Shown: one piece after another, positions 17,132 to 25,750 of the stretch
Layout of the letters: the number at the start of each line of letters is the position of its first letter
How positions within the stretch are numbered: position 1 is the first letter of the stretch
Assembly (NCBI GenBank): GCA_046348685.1
Contig: JAXMDT010000007.1
Location: 29,742 to 93,741 of the forward strand
Direction of reading: 5' to 3'
Length of the DNA: 64,000 nucleotides
Source: JAXMDT01 sp046348685
GTDB taxonomy: Bacteria > Pseudomonadota > Alphaproteobacteria > Rickettsiales > UBA998
Notes under the pieces: model-generated
The model's database searches: none
What the model was told of the DNA's origin: nothing
Seen by the model: the letters and a program-made list of their open reading frames with translations, nothing else
Program-made: the position numbers and the translations under genes

Positions 17132-17751
17132 CACATATCTGCGTGATTGACTACGGTTCCGGCAACCTGCATTCCGCTGCCGCCGCACTCCGCCGCGCTG
17201 CGGGGGACGCAGTGCATATCACGTCGAGCGCCAATGATCTTCAAGAAGCAACGCATATCGTCCTGCCCGGGGTAGGCGCTTACGGCGATTGCCTTGCCGG
17301 TGTCAATGCCTTGCCCGGCATGCGCGGGATGCTGGAAAAACGCGTCCGGCAGGATAAGGTTCCATTCCTTGGTATTTGTGTAGGCATGCAGCTGATGCTG
17401 GAACGCGGACATGAGCATGGCATCCATGAAGGGTTTGGCTGGATCAGAGGCGAAGTGGTGCCGATCACGCCTACCGATCCATCTTTGAAAATTCCGCATA
17501 TGGGTTGGAATAATCTGACTATCGCCCGCCCGGGCAGCGCGACCCGGGATATTGCAAGCGGCGACCACGCCTATTTTGTGCATAGTTATCACGCACAATG
17601 CGCGGATAAAAACGATGTTATCGCCACGGTGGACTACGGCGGTGAACTGACGGCGATGATCGGGAAAGGCACGATGTTCGGCACGCAGTTCCATCCTGAA
17701 AAAAGCCATAAAACAGGCGATCTTGTGCTGCGCAATTTTATCGCGCTATAG
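17128..17751 (+). CDS. hisH: Imidazole glycerol phosphate synthase, glutaminase subunit HisH
   Basis: Class I glutamine amidotransferase that supplies ammonia to HisF. The nucleophile elbow GICVGMQ holds Cys84, and the partner His and Glu are in FHPEKS near the C-terminus. The 207 residues are a normal length. It overlaps DUF2628 by 4 bases. The following acetyltransferase gene starts shortly after its stop, so the HisH-HisF partners are separated here by four genes' worth of sequence (GNAT, hisA, secreted protein). Confidence 0.97.
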   Translation: MTHICVIDYGSGNLHSAAAALRRAAGDAVHITSSANDLQEATHIVLPGVGAYGDCLAGVNALPGMRGMLEKRVRQDKVPFLGICVGMQLMLERGHEHGIHEGFGWIRGEVVPITPTDPSLKIPHMGWNNLTIARPGSATRDIASGDHAYFVHSYHAQCADKNDVIATVDYGGELTAMIGKGTMFGTQFHPEKSHKTGDLVLRNFIAL

Positions 17752-17776
17752 GCGGTTTTACTGGACTCTGGCGCTG

Positions 17777-18331
17777 ATGCCCACTAAACAGACCCGCATG
17801 ACTATACGCGTCGATAAAATCACCACGCTGGGTGCCGCTGATATGGATAACCTCTGTCAGGCGACAGAAGACGCCATCAGGGATGGTATTGGTTTCAGCT
17901 GGGTCACCCCACCGGTGCGCGAGATGATGGAAAGCTATTGGAAAGGCGTGCTGCTCGTCCCCGAGCGTGAGCTTTTTGGCGGCTGGCTGGATGGTACGCT
18001 GTGCGCTTCCGTTCAACTGCTGCGACCCGGAAAAAACAAGGAAACCTCCTATTTTTCAGCAGGGATCGAATCGCACTTTGTGGCTCCCTGGGCGCGCGGC
18101 CACGGCCTTGCACGCATGTTATTGCAGGCAGCGGAGCGTGAAGCGGCAAGCAGCGGATTTACGGTTTTGCGCCTGAGTGTGCGCGAAACCCAGGAAGCCG
18201 CATTGCAGCTTTATCAGGATAATGAGTATATTCGCTGGGGTATTCTGCCCTATCATGAATTCGTCGGCGGCCAGATGGTTGCCGGACATTATTTCTATAA
18301 AAAGCTCGAGCGCTTATCCAGCGTTGAATAA
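17777..18331 (+). CDS. GNAT-family N-acetyltransferase
   Basis: A GCN5-related acetyltransferase of about 184 residues. The acetyl-CoA binding motif A reads VAPWARGHGLARMLLQAAE (RxxGxA type) followed by a motif B region with LSVRETQEAALQLYQDNEY, as in this fold. The open frame reaches back to 17723 inside hisH, but the ATG at 17777 or 17798 is more plausible; neither has a clear ribosome-binding site. It sits between hisH and hisA in the same direction. Substrate is unknown, and nothing ties it to histidine synthesis beyond position. Confidence 0.8.
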   Translation: MPTKQTRMTIRVDKITTLGAADMDNLCQATEDAIRDGIGFSWVTPPVREMMESYWKGVLLVPERELFGGWLDGTLCASVQLLRPGKNKETSYFSAGIESHFVAPWARGHGLARMLLQAAEREAASSGFTVLRLSVRETQEAALQLYQDNEYIRWGILPYHEFVGGQMVAGHYFYKKLERLSSVE

Positions 18332-18370
18332 CTTGAGTTTTTAAGAGTTTAGCTTTAGGTTTCGTGCTCT

Positions 18371-19099
18371 ATGACGTTAACCCTCTACCCTGCGATCGAC
18401 TTAAAAAATGGCCAGTGCGTGCGCCTATTGCGGGGCGATATGGACAAAGCAACCGTGTTTGCGGAAAAGCCAAGCGAGCAGGCAAAGACGTTCGAAACAG
18501 CCGGTTTCAAATGGCTCCACCTTGTCGATCTCAACGGCGCTATCGAAGGCAGGCCAGTCAATGCCGAGGCCGTTGCTTCCATTCGAAAAACAGTTTCTAT
18601 GCCTATTCAGCTCGGTGGTGGGATTCGTACCATCGAGCAAATTTCCTACTGGCTGGAGGCAGGCATCACGCGCGTCATTCTCGGCACCGTCGCACTGAAA
18701 AATCCAGCGCTGGTCAACGAGGCGTGCAAACTATTTCCGGGCACCATCGCGGTCGGCATCGATGCACGCGGCGGCAAAGTGGCCGTGGAAGGCTGGGTGG
18801 AAACCTCTGAGGTAAAGGCTACTGACCTTGCCAAAAGCTTTGAGGATTCCGGCGTGTCCGCCATCATCTATACCGATATTGGCCGCGATGGTGCGCTGAT
18901 GGGACCGAATATCGATGAAACACTCGCGCTTGCCCAGGCAGTGCGCATCCCGATTATTCTTTCCGGCGGCGTTTCCAGTATTCGTGATGTGGAAAATATT
19001 AATGCTGTAGCAGCTCAGGGTATTTCCGGTGCGATCATTGGCCGCGCACTTTATGAACGGACTATTTTGCCGGAAGAGGCGTTACGCATTGCATCGTAA
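18371..19099 (+). CDS. hisA: ProFAR isomerase HisA
   Basis: TIM-barrel isomerase for the fourth step of histidine synthesis. The first catalytic aspartate is in LYPAIDLKNG (Asp10) and the second in IYTDIGRDGALMGPN near residue 130. The phosphate-binding loops LGGGIRT and LSGGVSS are in place. The 242 residues are normal. It is 39 bases after the GNAT gene and is a paralogue of hisF downstream. Confidence 0.97.
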   Translation: MTLTLYPAIDLKNGQCVRLLRGDMDKATVFAEKPSEQAKTFETAGFKWLHLVDLNGAIEGRPVNAEAVASIRKTVSMPIQLGGGIRTIEQISYWLEAGITRVILGTVALKNPALVNEACKLFPGTIAVGIDARGGKVAVEGWVETSEVKATDLAKSFEDSGVSAIIYTDIGRDGALMGPNIDETLALAQAVRIPIILSGGVSSIRDVENINAVAAQGISGAIIGRALYERTILPEEALRIAS

Positions 19100-19118
19100 A
19101 TTATCCCTGGGAGATATT

Positions 19119-19697
19119 ATGAAAACGGCACTTACTTTCTTACTCCTCACTCTTTCCGCTCATGCCTGGGCACAAACGCCCGCCGCAGTACCCGGTTACA
19201 ATCCCGATCCGGAAGAGCCGTATACGGCGCCGGATACAATCGGTATCAAAGAAGAAGCGTGCCCAACGCCTCCCGCCTCAACATCGAATCGTATGGCCTG
19301 CACGATGATGGCTTGTATGGACGGACTCTCGATTCATATCGATACTAACTACCGCTGGAAGCCGGGTCATTATCAGTTCGTTTTCGATGCGGATGGCAAG
19401 GCGGCCACCTGCGAAGGCAGCCTGCCGCTGCGTGACTGCGAAAGTAATAGCCTGACTTGCACCTCCAGCTGGATGCAGATTACCGAAAGTGGCTGCGCCC
19501 TGCCAAAGGACAACCAGGGCTTCGGCGATATCTGGATCAACGGCTGGCCAAAACGTTTAACGGTTACGATCAGTCGCGATGGCAAAACCCTCGCCTCGCA
19601 AAACCTTACCCCCTCCTATCACTCAAGTCAGCCAAACGGCGGCGGTTGCCAGCCCACTTGCTGTCAGGCGGCGATGGAAATAAAGCTCGCTCCATAA
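19119..19697 (+). CDS. secreted cysteine-rich protein of unknown function
   Basis: Not recognised with confidence. The ATG at 19119, with a GGGAG-type site 7 bases upstream, gives 192 residues starting with a clear signal peptide (MKTALTFLLLTLSAHAWAQ, cleavage after WAQ or AWA). The mature part has ten cysteines, a beta-rich look, and ends QPNGGGCQPTCCQAAMEIKL. The phrase GFGDIWINGWPKRLTVTISRDG suggests a beta-sandwich. It is inserted between hisA and hisF, and its stop shares one base with the hisF start (TAATG). An envelope protein in a histidine operon is odd; the coupling implies co-expression, not shared function. Confidence 0.72.
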   Translation: MKTALTFLLLTLSAHAWAQTPAAVPGYNPDPEEPYTAPDTIGIKEEACPTPPASTSNRMACTMMACMDGLSIHIDTNYRWKPGHYQFVFDADGKAATCEGSLPLRDCESNSLTCTSSWMQITESGCALPKDNQGFGDIWINGWPKRLTVTISRDGKTLASQNLTPSYHSSQPNGGGCQPTCCQAAMEIKLAP

Positions 19698-20458
19698 TGT
19701 TAAAGGCCCGCATTATTCCTTGCCTCGATGTGAAAGATGGCCGTGTCGTCAAGGGCGTGAATTTCGTCAATCTGCGCGATGCGGGTGATCCGGTTGAGCA
19801 GGCAAAAATCTATGACGACCAGGGCGCGGATGAGCTCATCTTTCTCGATATTTCTGCATCGCACGAAGGGCGCGGCACGCTTTTCAAAATGGTGGAAAAA
19901 GTAGCAACCGTCTGCCGCATTCCCTTTACGGTTGGCGGCGGCGTGCGAACACTTGAAGATATACGCCAGCTTCTGCTTGCCGGGGCTGACAAAGTCTCGA
20001 TCAATACGGCTGCCGTCAAGCGCCCGGAATTCGTCCAGGAAGCATCGGAAAAATTCGGCGCGCAATGTATCGTTGTAGCGGTCGATGCAAAGTCGATCGG
20101 TACGAAGAAGTTCGAAATCTTTACACATGGCGGGCGCAACGCGACCGGACTTGATGCCGTGGAATGGGCCAGGCGCATGGTAGATTACGGAGCAGGCGAA
20201 ATCCTTCTCACTTCAATGGATCGGGATGGAACCGGCGCAGGTTTTGATTTGCCGATGACGCGCGCAATCGCAGATAGCATCTCAGTGCCAGTAATCGCTT
20301 CCGGCGGCGTGGGTGCACTGGAACATTTCGCCGATGGATTTACCAAAGGGCATGCCAGCGCGCTGCTTGCCGCATCGGTTTTCCACTTTGGCACGTTCAC
20401 TATTCCGCAAGTAAAAGAATACTTGAATAAACAAGGGATTCCGGTCAGATTCGTCTGA
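19697..20458 (+). CDS. hisF: Imidazole glycerol phosphate synthase, cyclase subunit HisF
   Basis: TIM-barrel cyclase working with HisH. The ATG at 19697 gives 253 residues. Catalytic Asp11 is in IIPCLDVKDGRVVKG, and the second (about 130) in LLTSMDRDGTGAGFD. Phosphate loops VGGGVRT and ASGGVGA are present. Longer upstream starts run through the secreted-protein gene and were rejected. Its stop overlaps the hisE start by one base (TGATG). Confidence 0.97.
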   Translation: MLKARIIPCLDVKDGRVVKGVNFVNLRDAGDPVEQAKIYDDQGADELIFLDISASHEGRGTLFKMVEKVATVCRIPFTVGGGVRTLEDIRQLLLAGADKVSINTAAVKRPEFVQEASEKFGAQCIVVAVDAKSIGTKKFEIFTHGGRNATGLDAVEWARRMVDYGAGEILLTSMDRDGTGAGFDLPMTRAIADSISVPVIASGGVGALEHFADGFTKGHASALLAASVFHFGTFTIPQVKEYLNKQGIPVRFV

Positions 20459-20784
20459 TGGAAAAATTCTTCAAACGCATGGAAAAACTTCGCGCCACCA
20501 TCGAGGAACGCTGGGCGGCGGATCCTGAAATTTCCTACGTTGCAAAAATGGCGCGCAAGGGCCGACGCAAGATGGCGCAGAAAGTTGGCGAAGAAGCGGT
20601 CGAAGTAGCCATTGCCGCTGTGAGTCAGGATAAAGAAAAGCTGATTGGCGAGAGCTCCGATCTCCTCTTTCACCTCATGGTGCTGTGGCAGGACGCTGGC
20701 GTGACGCCGGATGACATCGCCGATGAATTCGAGCGCCGTGAGGGACGTTCCGGTTTAGCCGAAAAGAAGTCGCGGGTGATGTAG
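20458..20784 (+). CDS. hisE: Phosphoribosyl-ATP pyrophosphatase
   Basis: Second step of histidine synthesis, hydrolysing PR-ATP to PR-AMP. The 108-residue stand-alone enzyme has the MazG-like metal-binding pattern KVGEEAVEVAIAA (about 41-53) and ESSDLLFHLMVLW (about 64-76). It is not fused to hisI, and hisI is not in this window. It ends the his run; the GTCATTCC palindromic element follows after 4 bases. Confidence 0.95.
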   Translation: MEKFFKRMEKLRATIEERWAADPEISYVAKMARKGRRKMAQKVGEEAVEVAIAAVSQDKEKLIGESSDLLFHLMVLWQDAGVTPDDIADEFERREGRSGLAEKKSRVM

Positions 20785-20788
20785 ATCA

Positions 20789-20878
20789 GTCATTCCGGCG
20801 AAAGCTGGAATCCAGTCTACTTAAAATATATCGCGCCCATGGCGCTTTTGCTAGATTCCAACTTGCGTAGGAATGACG
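20789..20878. repeat. palindromic intergenic repeat, copy 1 (GTCATTCC type)
   Basis: A 27-base left arm starting GTCATTCCGGCGAAAGCTGG (20789 on) is mirrored by a right arm ending GGAATGACG at 20878. The reverse complement of the right arm differs at about five positions. The 35-base centre is AT-rich with GCGCCCATGGCGC inside. A related element lies at 55423-55524. It fills the gap between hisE and the HIT gene. Elements of this look are common between genes in many proteobacteria. As RNA it would form a long hairpin and might slow transcription past hisE, but no T-run follows. Confidence 0.8.
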
Positions 20879-20888
20879 GAGAAAAAAT

Positions 20889-21263
20889 ATGACTTATGAT
20901 ACCACTAACGTCTTTGCGAAAATCCTGCGCGGAGAAATTCCCAATAAGACAGTGTATGAAGACGATGCAGTGCTTGCGTTTCATGATCTGCACCCCGCCG
21001 CGCCGACGCATGTACTAGTGATCCCAAAGGGCGAATATATTTCATTCCACGATTTTACGGAGAAAGCCTCCGAAGCGGAGATTGTCCGCTTCTTCAAAAC
21101 GGTGCGCACGATTGCCGCTGACCTGGGCATTCCGGAAAGCGGCTATCGTCTGATTACCAACCACGGCAAACACGGCTCGCAGTCCGTGCCGCATTTCCAT
21201 GTGCATATTTTAGGTGGACGTGGATTGGGCGGACTAGTGCCAGAAGACACGCTGACGCGCTAA
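20889..21263 (+). CDS. HIT-family (HinT-like) nucleotide-binding hydrolase
   Basis: A 124-residue histidine triad protein. The active-site triad is HFHVHILGG (102-110), and the N-terminal NVFAKILRGEIP is typical of the HinT branch, which hydrolyses purine nucleoside phosphoramidates. A GGAGAAAAA-type site precedes the ATG, 10 bases after the palindromic repeat. In many alphaproteobacteria a HIT gene follows hisE, so the position is conserved. Its end overlaps the convergent glycosyltransferase gene by 4 bases. Confidence 0.93.
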   Translation: MTYDTTNVFAKILRGEIPNKTVYEDDAVLAFHDLHPAAPTHVLVIPKGEYISFHDFTEKASEAEIVRFFKTVRTIAADLGIPESGYRLITNHGKHGSQSVPHFHVHILGGRGLGGLVPEDTLTR

Positions 21264-22318
21264 GCTGCTTTCTTCGCAGACTGACTAACAATCTTTTCCA
21301 CCGCATCCAGCCAGCGCCAGGCATTTTGCGCAAGGGTACGCGTTTCCCAGACTTCCTGCTTCACGGTAGCGGCCATCTTCTGGCGTAGCGCCGTATCCGT
21401 TGCCATCGTTTCCAATGCCTGTTCCCACGCCTCTTCTGTGTTAGGAACGAGGAACCCATTCTCGTTCCTTACGGTGTCATGATAGCTCGGCACATCGCTG
21501 AAGATGCCTGGAATGCCAAAGATACCGTAATCGAGTACCTTAAGGTCTGACTTGCCGTCATTAAACGGTGTACGGGCGAGCGGCGCAATGGCGAAATCCC
21601 AGGCGATATGTTTATGCATCCATTTCACGAAACCATGATAGTGAATGTCCCGCTTGTTCAGATGATGGTATTTCACCGGCATGCCATCAAAGATCGCCTT
21701 GGTGCGTACATGCTCAGAGATGCCGAGTATTTCAAATTCCACCTTATTCTTCCAGCGCGTCAGGAATGCCCGCAGCGGATAGAGAATCATCAGCAAATCC
21801 TCGAGATGCGAGAACGTGCCCATATAGCCAAAACGTATTTTCTGATGCGAAGGCATTTTACGATCTTTTGTAAAAAGTCGCTCATCCAATTGATTTGGAA
21901 CGATATGGATATTCGAATTAAACTTCCGCATACGTTCGGCCAGCGGATTGGTGGAAACAATAATACCGTTTGCTTCCTGAGCGAACATTCGAATGATCTG
22001 GCGCTGCTCATGCGTGGGGAAATTTTTGAGACCCGGTTCCAGGTTCAAATCAAGCAGATTATCATCGAGCGTATAGATGAACGGCACGTCGCGTCGCTTG
22101 ATTTCATTCAGGATATTACGCGCATGAAACATATTGAAACTGGGTAGCCATAGCCGTTCCAGAATAATCACATCGACCGCATCTGGAATATTTTTGCCGG
22201 TGGTAATCTCTACTTTACCTTTCAGTGATGGATGGCTGAAAGGTTGCAATAAGCGGATATAGGAGCAGCCGTGCGGGACGCCTTTATCGTCCTGCTCATG
22301 CAGCAGATGAATGCGCAT
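21260..22318 (-). CDS. GT-B fold glycosyltransferase
   Basis: A 352-residue protein with a C-terminal glycosyltransferase group 1-like half: KIRFGYMGTFSHLEDL (about 165-180) starts the nucleotide-sugar domain, and KVLDYGIFGIPGIFSD (about 272-287) occupies the place of the donor-binding E-x7-E region in a relaxed form. The ATG at 22318 has a strong AAGGAG site 6 bases upstream; the longer frame to 22408 overlaps the next gene more deeply and was rejected. It overlaps the 3' end of the larger glycosyltransferase by 23 bases, so the two are co-transcribed. Donor and acceptor are unknown; a surface polysaccharide or protein-glycan role is inferred. Confidence 0.82.
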   Translation of the reverse strand: MRIHLLHEQDDKGVPHGCSYIRLLQPFSHPSLKGKVEITTGKNIPDAVDVIILERLWLPSFNMFHARNILNEIKRRDVPFIYTLDDNLLDLNLEPGLKNFPTHEQRQIIRMFAQEANGIIVSTNPLAERMRKFNSNIHIVPNQLDERLFTKDRKMPSHQKIRFGYMGTFSHLEDLLMILYPLRAFLTRWKNKVEFEILGISEHVRTKAIFDGMPVKYHHLNKRDIHYHGFVKWMHKHIAWDFAIAPLARTPFNDGKSDLKVLDYGIFGIPGIFSDVPSYHDTVRNENGFLVPNTEEAWEQALETMATDTALRQKMAATVKQEVWETRTLAQNAWRWLDAVEKIVSQSAKKAA

Positions 22319-24512
22319 AGGTATCTCCTTTCTGCCTGGCGACCGCTTCCCCGAACAGTGCGTCGAGCAATTTGCGAGCCGCTTTTTCCGGATAATACTG
22401 TACCGCATCTTTCAACGCCTGATGCTGGATGCGCTGACGCAGTTCGTGATCTTCTATAAGGCGCAGCCCCATCTGGTAGCAGGCATATTCATTGCTGGTA
22501 TCGACCAGCAATCCGTTCTCTTCATGCATGATGAATTCGCCAGAACCGCCTTTTAATGGTGCAACGACAGCAACGCCGCATGCCATCGCCTCCAGCGCCG
22601 TCAGGCCCATTGCCTGGTAGACGGAAAAATCGAGGAAAATATCGCTCGCATCGAGCACGCCCGCCACCTGCATCGTAGGCAGCTCGCCCGCATTGATGTG
22701 CGCGAAATCGGTTTCCATCGTTTTCAGCGCATCGTCCTTGCTGTTTACACCGAAGATAATGATTTCGATGCGCTCACCCAGCGTTTGTTTCAAGCGTTTC
22801 AAAACACGCAAGGTCAGCTCCGGCGCGCGGCGGGGTGTATTGGGCCTGATCATCGCCGTGATGCGCACCTTGTCGCCAGATGATTTCGGCATGCTGGGAT
22901 AGAACATATTCCACGCGTAGCTGGGGCCGAGCAGCGCCGCATCGCGCTCACAGTTGGTAAAAATTTCATCGCGGTTCCAGCGGCTTTTGGTCAGAAGCCG
23001 CATATTCGGAATACGCGTGTAACTATCCCATGCCTGCTGGTACATTGGGTTGTCTTTAGGAAAAAAATGCGGCTCGAAATCCTGGATATAATAGCCAAGC
23101 GACAGACCCTTGCGCGTGGTATCCACATGTTCAGCAATCCAGTGAACACTGAGAAACAGCGTTGCAACAACCGCATCGGATTCTTCGGCAACCTGTTTCA
23201 AATCCGGAAGGTCACGGATGTAATGCATTGGCACCTGCAGGTTAGGGTGCTGCTCATCGAAAATCTCATAATTGATCATGAGGTTGACGACGGACACATT
23301 GACGCCCATCGCCGAAAGCGCTTCCGCCTCGCGCAGGATCACATTGCCGCCGCCGCCCGATTGCAACACGGGCAGGATGATAGCAACGCGCTTTCCTTCA
23401 TAGAGAGCACATGTCTCCTCAATCAGCTTCTGGCGCTCGGCAAAGAGCACGGCGCGGGCACGGATACCCTCCAGCACCGGATTATCTTTTGTTGCTCCCA
23501 GGCGCTCCAGAATCAATTCTCCGCCATGTTTCGCGTGGAGTGCTTTATCGGCATTTTCGGCGAGCATCTTGCGGCGCTCGTGGCTATAGCTTTTCGACTG
23601 TGCGTGATGAACATACGCATCGTCCGCCACCGCGAGGTTCCATCCCGCTTTCTGGGCGCGCAGGCAGAAATCATTCTCCTCGCCGTAACCGGCGCCAAAC
23701 GTTCCCTCATCGAACATGCCGATCTCATCGATCAATTTTTTGCGAATCAGCAGGCAGAAGCCGTTGAGAAACCCCACCTTCGGATAACGACGAGGCGACG
23801 AAGCTGCGAGCATCAACGCCATTTTCTTCGGCGTGATACCCTCGGGATAGCTATTCTCCACCCAATCTCCATCACGTAATGTTTCCGGAATCGACTGCCA
23901 CGAAGCTGTATTGGAAAGCGGGCCGCAGACGCCCGTATAACGATCAGCGAGCAGGCACGCGACCATGCGGTCGAGCCAGAACGGTGTGACAATCGTATCG
24001 CTGTTAAGCAAACAGACAAGATCAGACGTGGAGGCACGCATACCGGCATTGGCTGCTTTCGTATAGCCCTGCGCAACCTCATGACGAATCAACTTGGCAC
24101 CCTGCGAAGCAGCGAAGGCTTGCAGGAATGTTTTGGTTTCTTCTGCGCTGCCATCATCAATCAGAATCAGATGATACGGCGGCAGGGTTTCGCGGAGCAA
24201 TGAATCCAGGCAATTTTTGACGTCATCCAGAGCGTTATGTATGCAAACGATGATATCGACGGGTACATCATGCGCCACAGCAACATATTGATGCGCCAGC
24301 CGCGCTCTTCCCCACTCACCGATCATGGGCGGCGTGCCAGCAAGCCGCAGGAAGAATGCCTCCGCCGCGCCGTGCACACCATGATCGCGCACCAGCTTGA
24401 CCGCAAATTTTCCGGTGTGTAGCGGGCCGTTTTTCTTCAGGAATCTAATGCCGTAACCGGCGAGCCTAGTCAGCTCTTTGGGTCTCAAAAGTTTTTTAAT
24501 GACGCGCTTCAC
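22296..24512 (-). CDS. bifunctional GT2-GT4 glycosyltransferase fusion
   Basis: A 738-residue two-domain enzyme. The N-terminal half (about 80-310) is a family 2 GT-A domain: VDIIVCIHNALDDV, LILIDDGS and a nucleotide-sugar/metal site CLLNSDT near residue 170. The C-terminal half (about 365-725) is a GT-B group 1 domain with AIILPVLQSGGGGNVI at its start and ALEAMACGVAVVAPLKGGSGE (about 650-670) as donor site. The start is GTG at 24512; a nearby ATG is out of frame. It begins 12 bases after the aminotransferase stop. Such fusions build repeating or two-sugar glycans in one polypeptide; the product is not predictable here. Confidence 0.85.
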   Translation of the reverse strand: MKRVIKKLLRPKELTRLAGYGIRFLKKNGPLHTGKFAVKLVRDHGVHGAAEAFFLRLAGTPPMIGEWGRARLAHQYVAVAHDVPVDIIVCIHNALDDVKNCLDSLLRETLPPYHLILIDDGSAEETKTFLQAFAASQGAKLIRHEVAQGYTKAANAGMRASTSDLVCLLNSDTIVTPFWLDRMVACLLADRYTGVCGPLSNTASWQSIPETLRDGDWVENSYPEGITPKKMALMLAASSPRRYPKVGFLNGFCLLIRKKLIDEIGMFDEGTFGAGYGEENDFCLRAQKAGWNLAVADDAYVHHAQSKSYSHERRKMLAENADKALHAKHGGELILERLGATKDNPVLEGIRARAVLFAERQKLIEETCALYEGKRVAIILPVLQSGGGGNVILREAEALSAMGVNVSVVNLMINYEIFDEQHPNLQVPMHYIRDLPDLKQVAEESDAVVATLFLSVHWIAEHVDTTRKGLSLGYYIQDFEPHFFPKDNPMYQQAWDSYTRIPNMRLLTKSRWNRDEIFTNCERDAALLGPSYAWNMFYPSMPKSSGDKVRITAMIRPNTPRRAPELTLRVLKRLKQTLGERIEIIIFGVNSKDDALKTMETDFAHINAGELPTMQVAGVLDASDIFLDFSVYQAMGLTALEAMACGVAVVAPLKGGSGEFIMHEENGLLVDTSNEYACYQMGLRLIEDHELRQRIQHQALKDAVQYYPEKAARKLLDALFGEAVARQKGDTYAHSSAA

Positions 24513-24524
24513 GTCATGCTCTCG

Positions 24525-25727
24525 CTACTTCAATGCAGCGACAGCCTTGGCGATCCGTTCGCAGGCTTCAGTAAGATCTTTTTCCGACTTGGCGTATGAG
24601 ATGCGGAAGAATCCTTCCGAGCCAAACGCAGAGCCATGCACCACGGCAAGCAGCGAATCTTCGAGCAGATAGCCGCAGAACTCTTCGCTATTCGTGATCT
24701 TCTTGCCGGATGGCGCGGTCTTGCCGAAAATGCCTTCACAGTTAGGGAACACGTAGAAAGCGCCTTCGGGTTTCGCGCAGCGGATACCGGGAATATGGTT
24801 CAAAGAGTCAACAACCAGATTGCGACGGTTCTTGAACGCTTCGCGCCAGTTGGTCAGGAAATCGAGCGGGCCATTCAATGCCGCGACGGAAGCCGCCTGC
24901 GAAATGGAGCACGGATTGGAGGTCGAGTGCGATTGAATGTCAGAGATTGCTGAAATCAGCCATTTCGGGCCGCCGGCAAAACCGATACGCCAGCCCGTCA
25001 TCGAGTAGGCTTTGGATACGCCGTTCAGCGTCAACGTGCGATCCATCAGCTCCGGCGCTATCTGTGCAATCGTATTGAACGTAAACCCGTCATAGACGAG
25101 ATATTCGTAAATATCATCGGAAAGCACCATGATATGCGAATGTTTTTTGAGGACTTCCGCAATCGCTTTCAATTCATCTTTGGAATAGGCTGCGCCGGTC
25201 GGATTGGAAGGCGAGTTGAGGATCAACCATTTGGTTTTCTTTGTGATCGCTTTTTCGAGCGCGGCAGGCGTCAGCTTCAGGCCGTCCGATTCCGGGCACG
25301 GCACGATGACGGGAACGCCCTCAGCAAAATAAACCATGTCGGGATAGGAGACCCAGTACGGCGCCGGTATAATCACTTCATCACCTGCGTTGAGCGTTGC
25401 CAGCAGCGCATTGAAAATTACCTGCTTGGCACCGCAACCCACGACGATCTGATTGGCGGCATACTCAAGCCCGTTATCACGCTTGAATTTAGCGGCAACG
25501 GCAGCCTTCAGTTCGGGTGTTCCGGCAACAGCGGTATATTTCGTATCGCCGCGCTTCATCGCTGCGATAGCCGCTTCCTTAATATGATCCGGCGTGTCGA
25601 AATCCGGCTCACCCGCGCCGAGGCCAATGATCGGCTTGCCGGCAGCTTTCAGTTCGTTGGCTTTCGCTGTGATCGCCATCGTCGGCGAAGGTTTGACCGC
25701 ATTCAGGCGGTTTGCGACAGTATTCAT
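24525..25727 (-). CDS. aatA: Aspartate aminotransferase (class I PLP enzyme)
   Basis: PLP-dependent transaminase of 400 residues, exchanging amino groups between aspartate and 2-oxoglutarate in this branch (some members also act on prephenate). The Schiff-base lysine is Lys239 in SKAYSMTGWRIG. NPSNPTG-type motif NSPSNPTG is at 171-178, with DDIYEYL at 204-210 binding the cofactor, and the carboxylate-binding arginine is in FRISYAKSE near the C-terminus. Size and start (AAGG 8 bases upstream) are normal. It is followed on the minus strand by the two glycosyltransferase genes. Confidence 0.92.
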   Translation of the reverse strand: MNTVANRLNAVKPSPTMAITAKANELKAAGKPIIGLGAGEPDFDTPDHIKEAAIAAMKRGDTKYTAVAGTPELKAAVAAKFKRDNGLEYAANQIVVGCGAKQVIFNALLATLNAGDEVIIPAPYWVSYPDMVYFAEGVPVIVPCPESDGLKLTPAALEKAITKKTKWLILNSPSNPTGAAYSKDELKAIAEVLKKHSHIMVLSDDIYEYLVYDGFTFNTIAQIAPELMDRTLTLNGVSKAYSMTGWRIGFAGGPKWLISAISDIQSHSTSNPCSISQAASVAALNGPLDFLTNWREAFKNRRNLVVDSLNHIPGIRCAKPEGAFYVFPNCEGIFGKTAPSGKKITNSEEFCGYLLEDSLLAVVHGSAFGSEGFFRISYAKSEKDLTEACERIAKAVAALK

Positions 25728-25750
25728 TCTATTGCCTTAAATTCTGGATG

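Noticed and set aside
23067..23879. A 270-residue plus-strand ORF inside the GT2-GT4 gene
   Set aside because: No recognisable domain and it lies entirely antisense to a clear glycosyltransferase.
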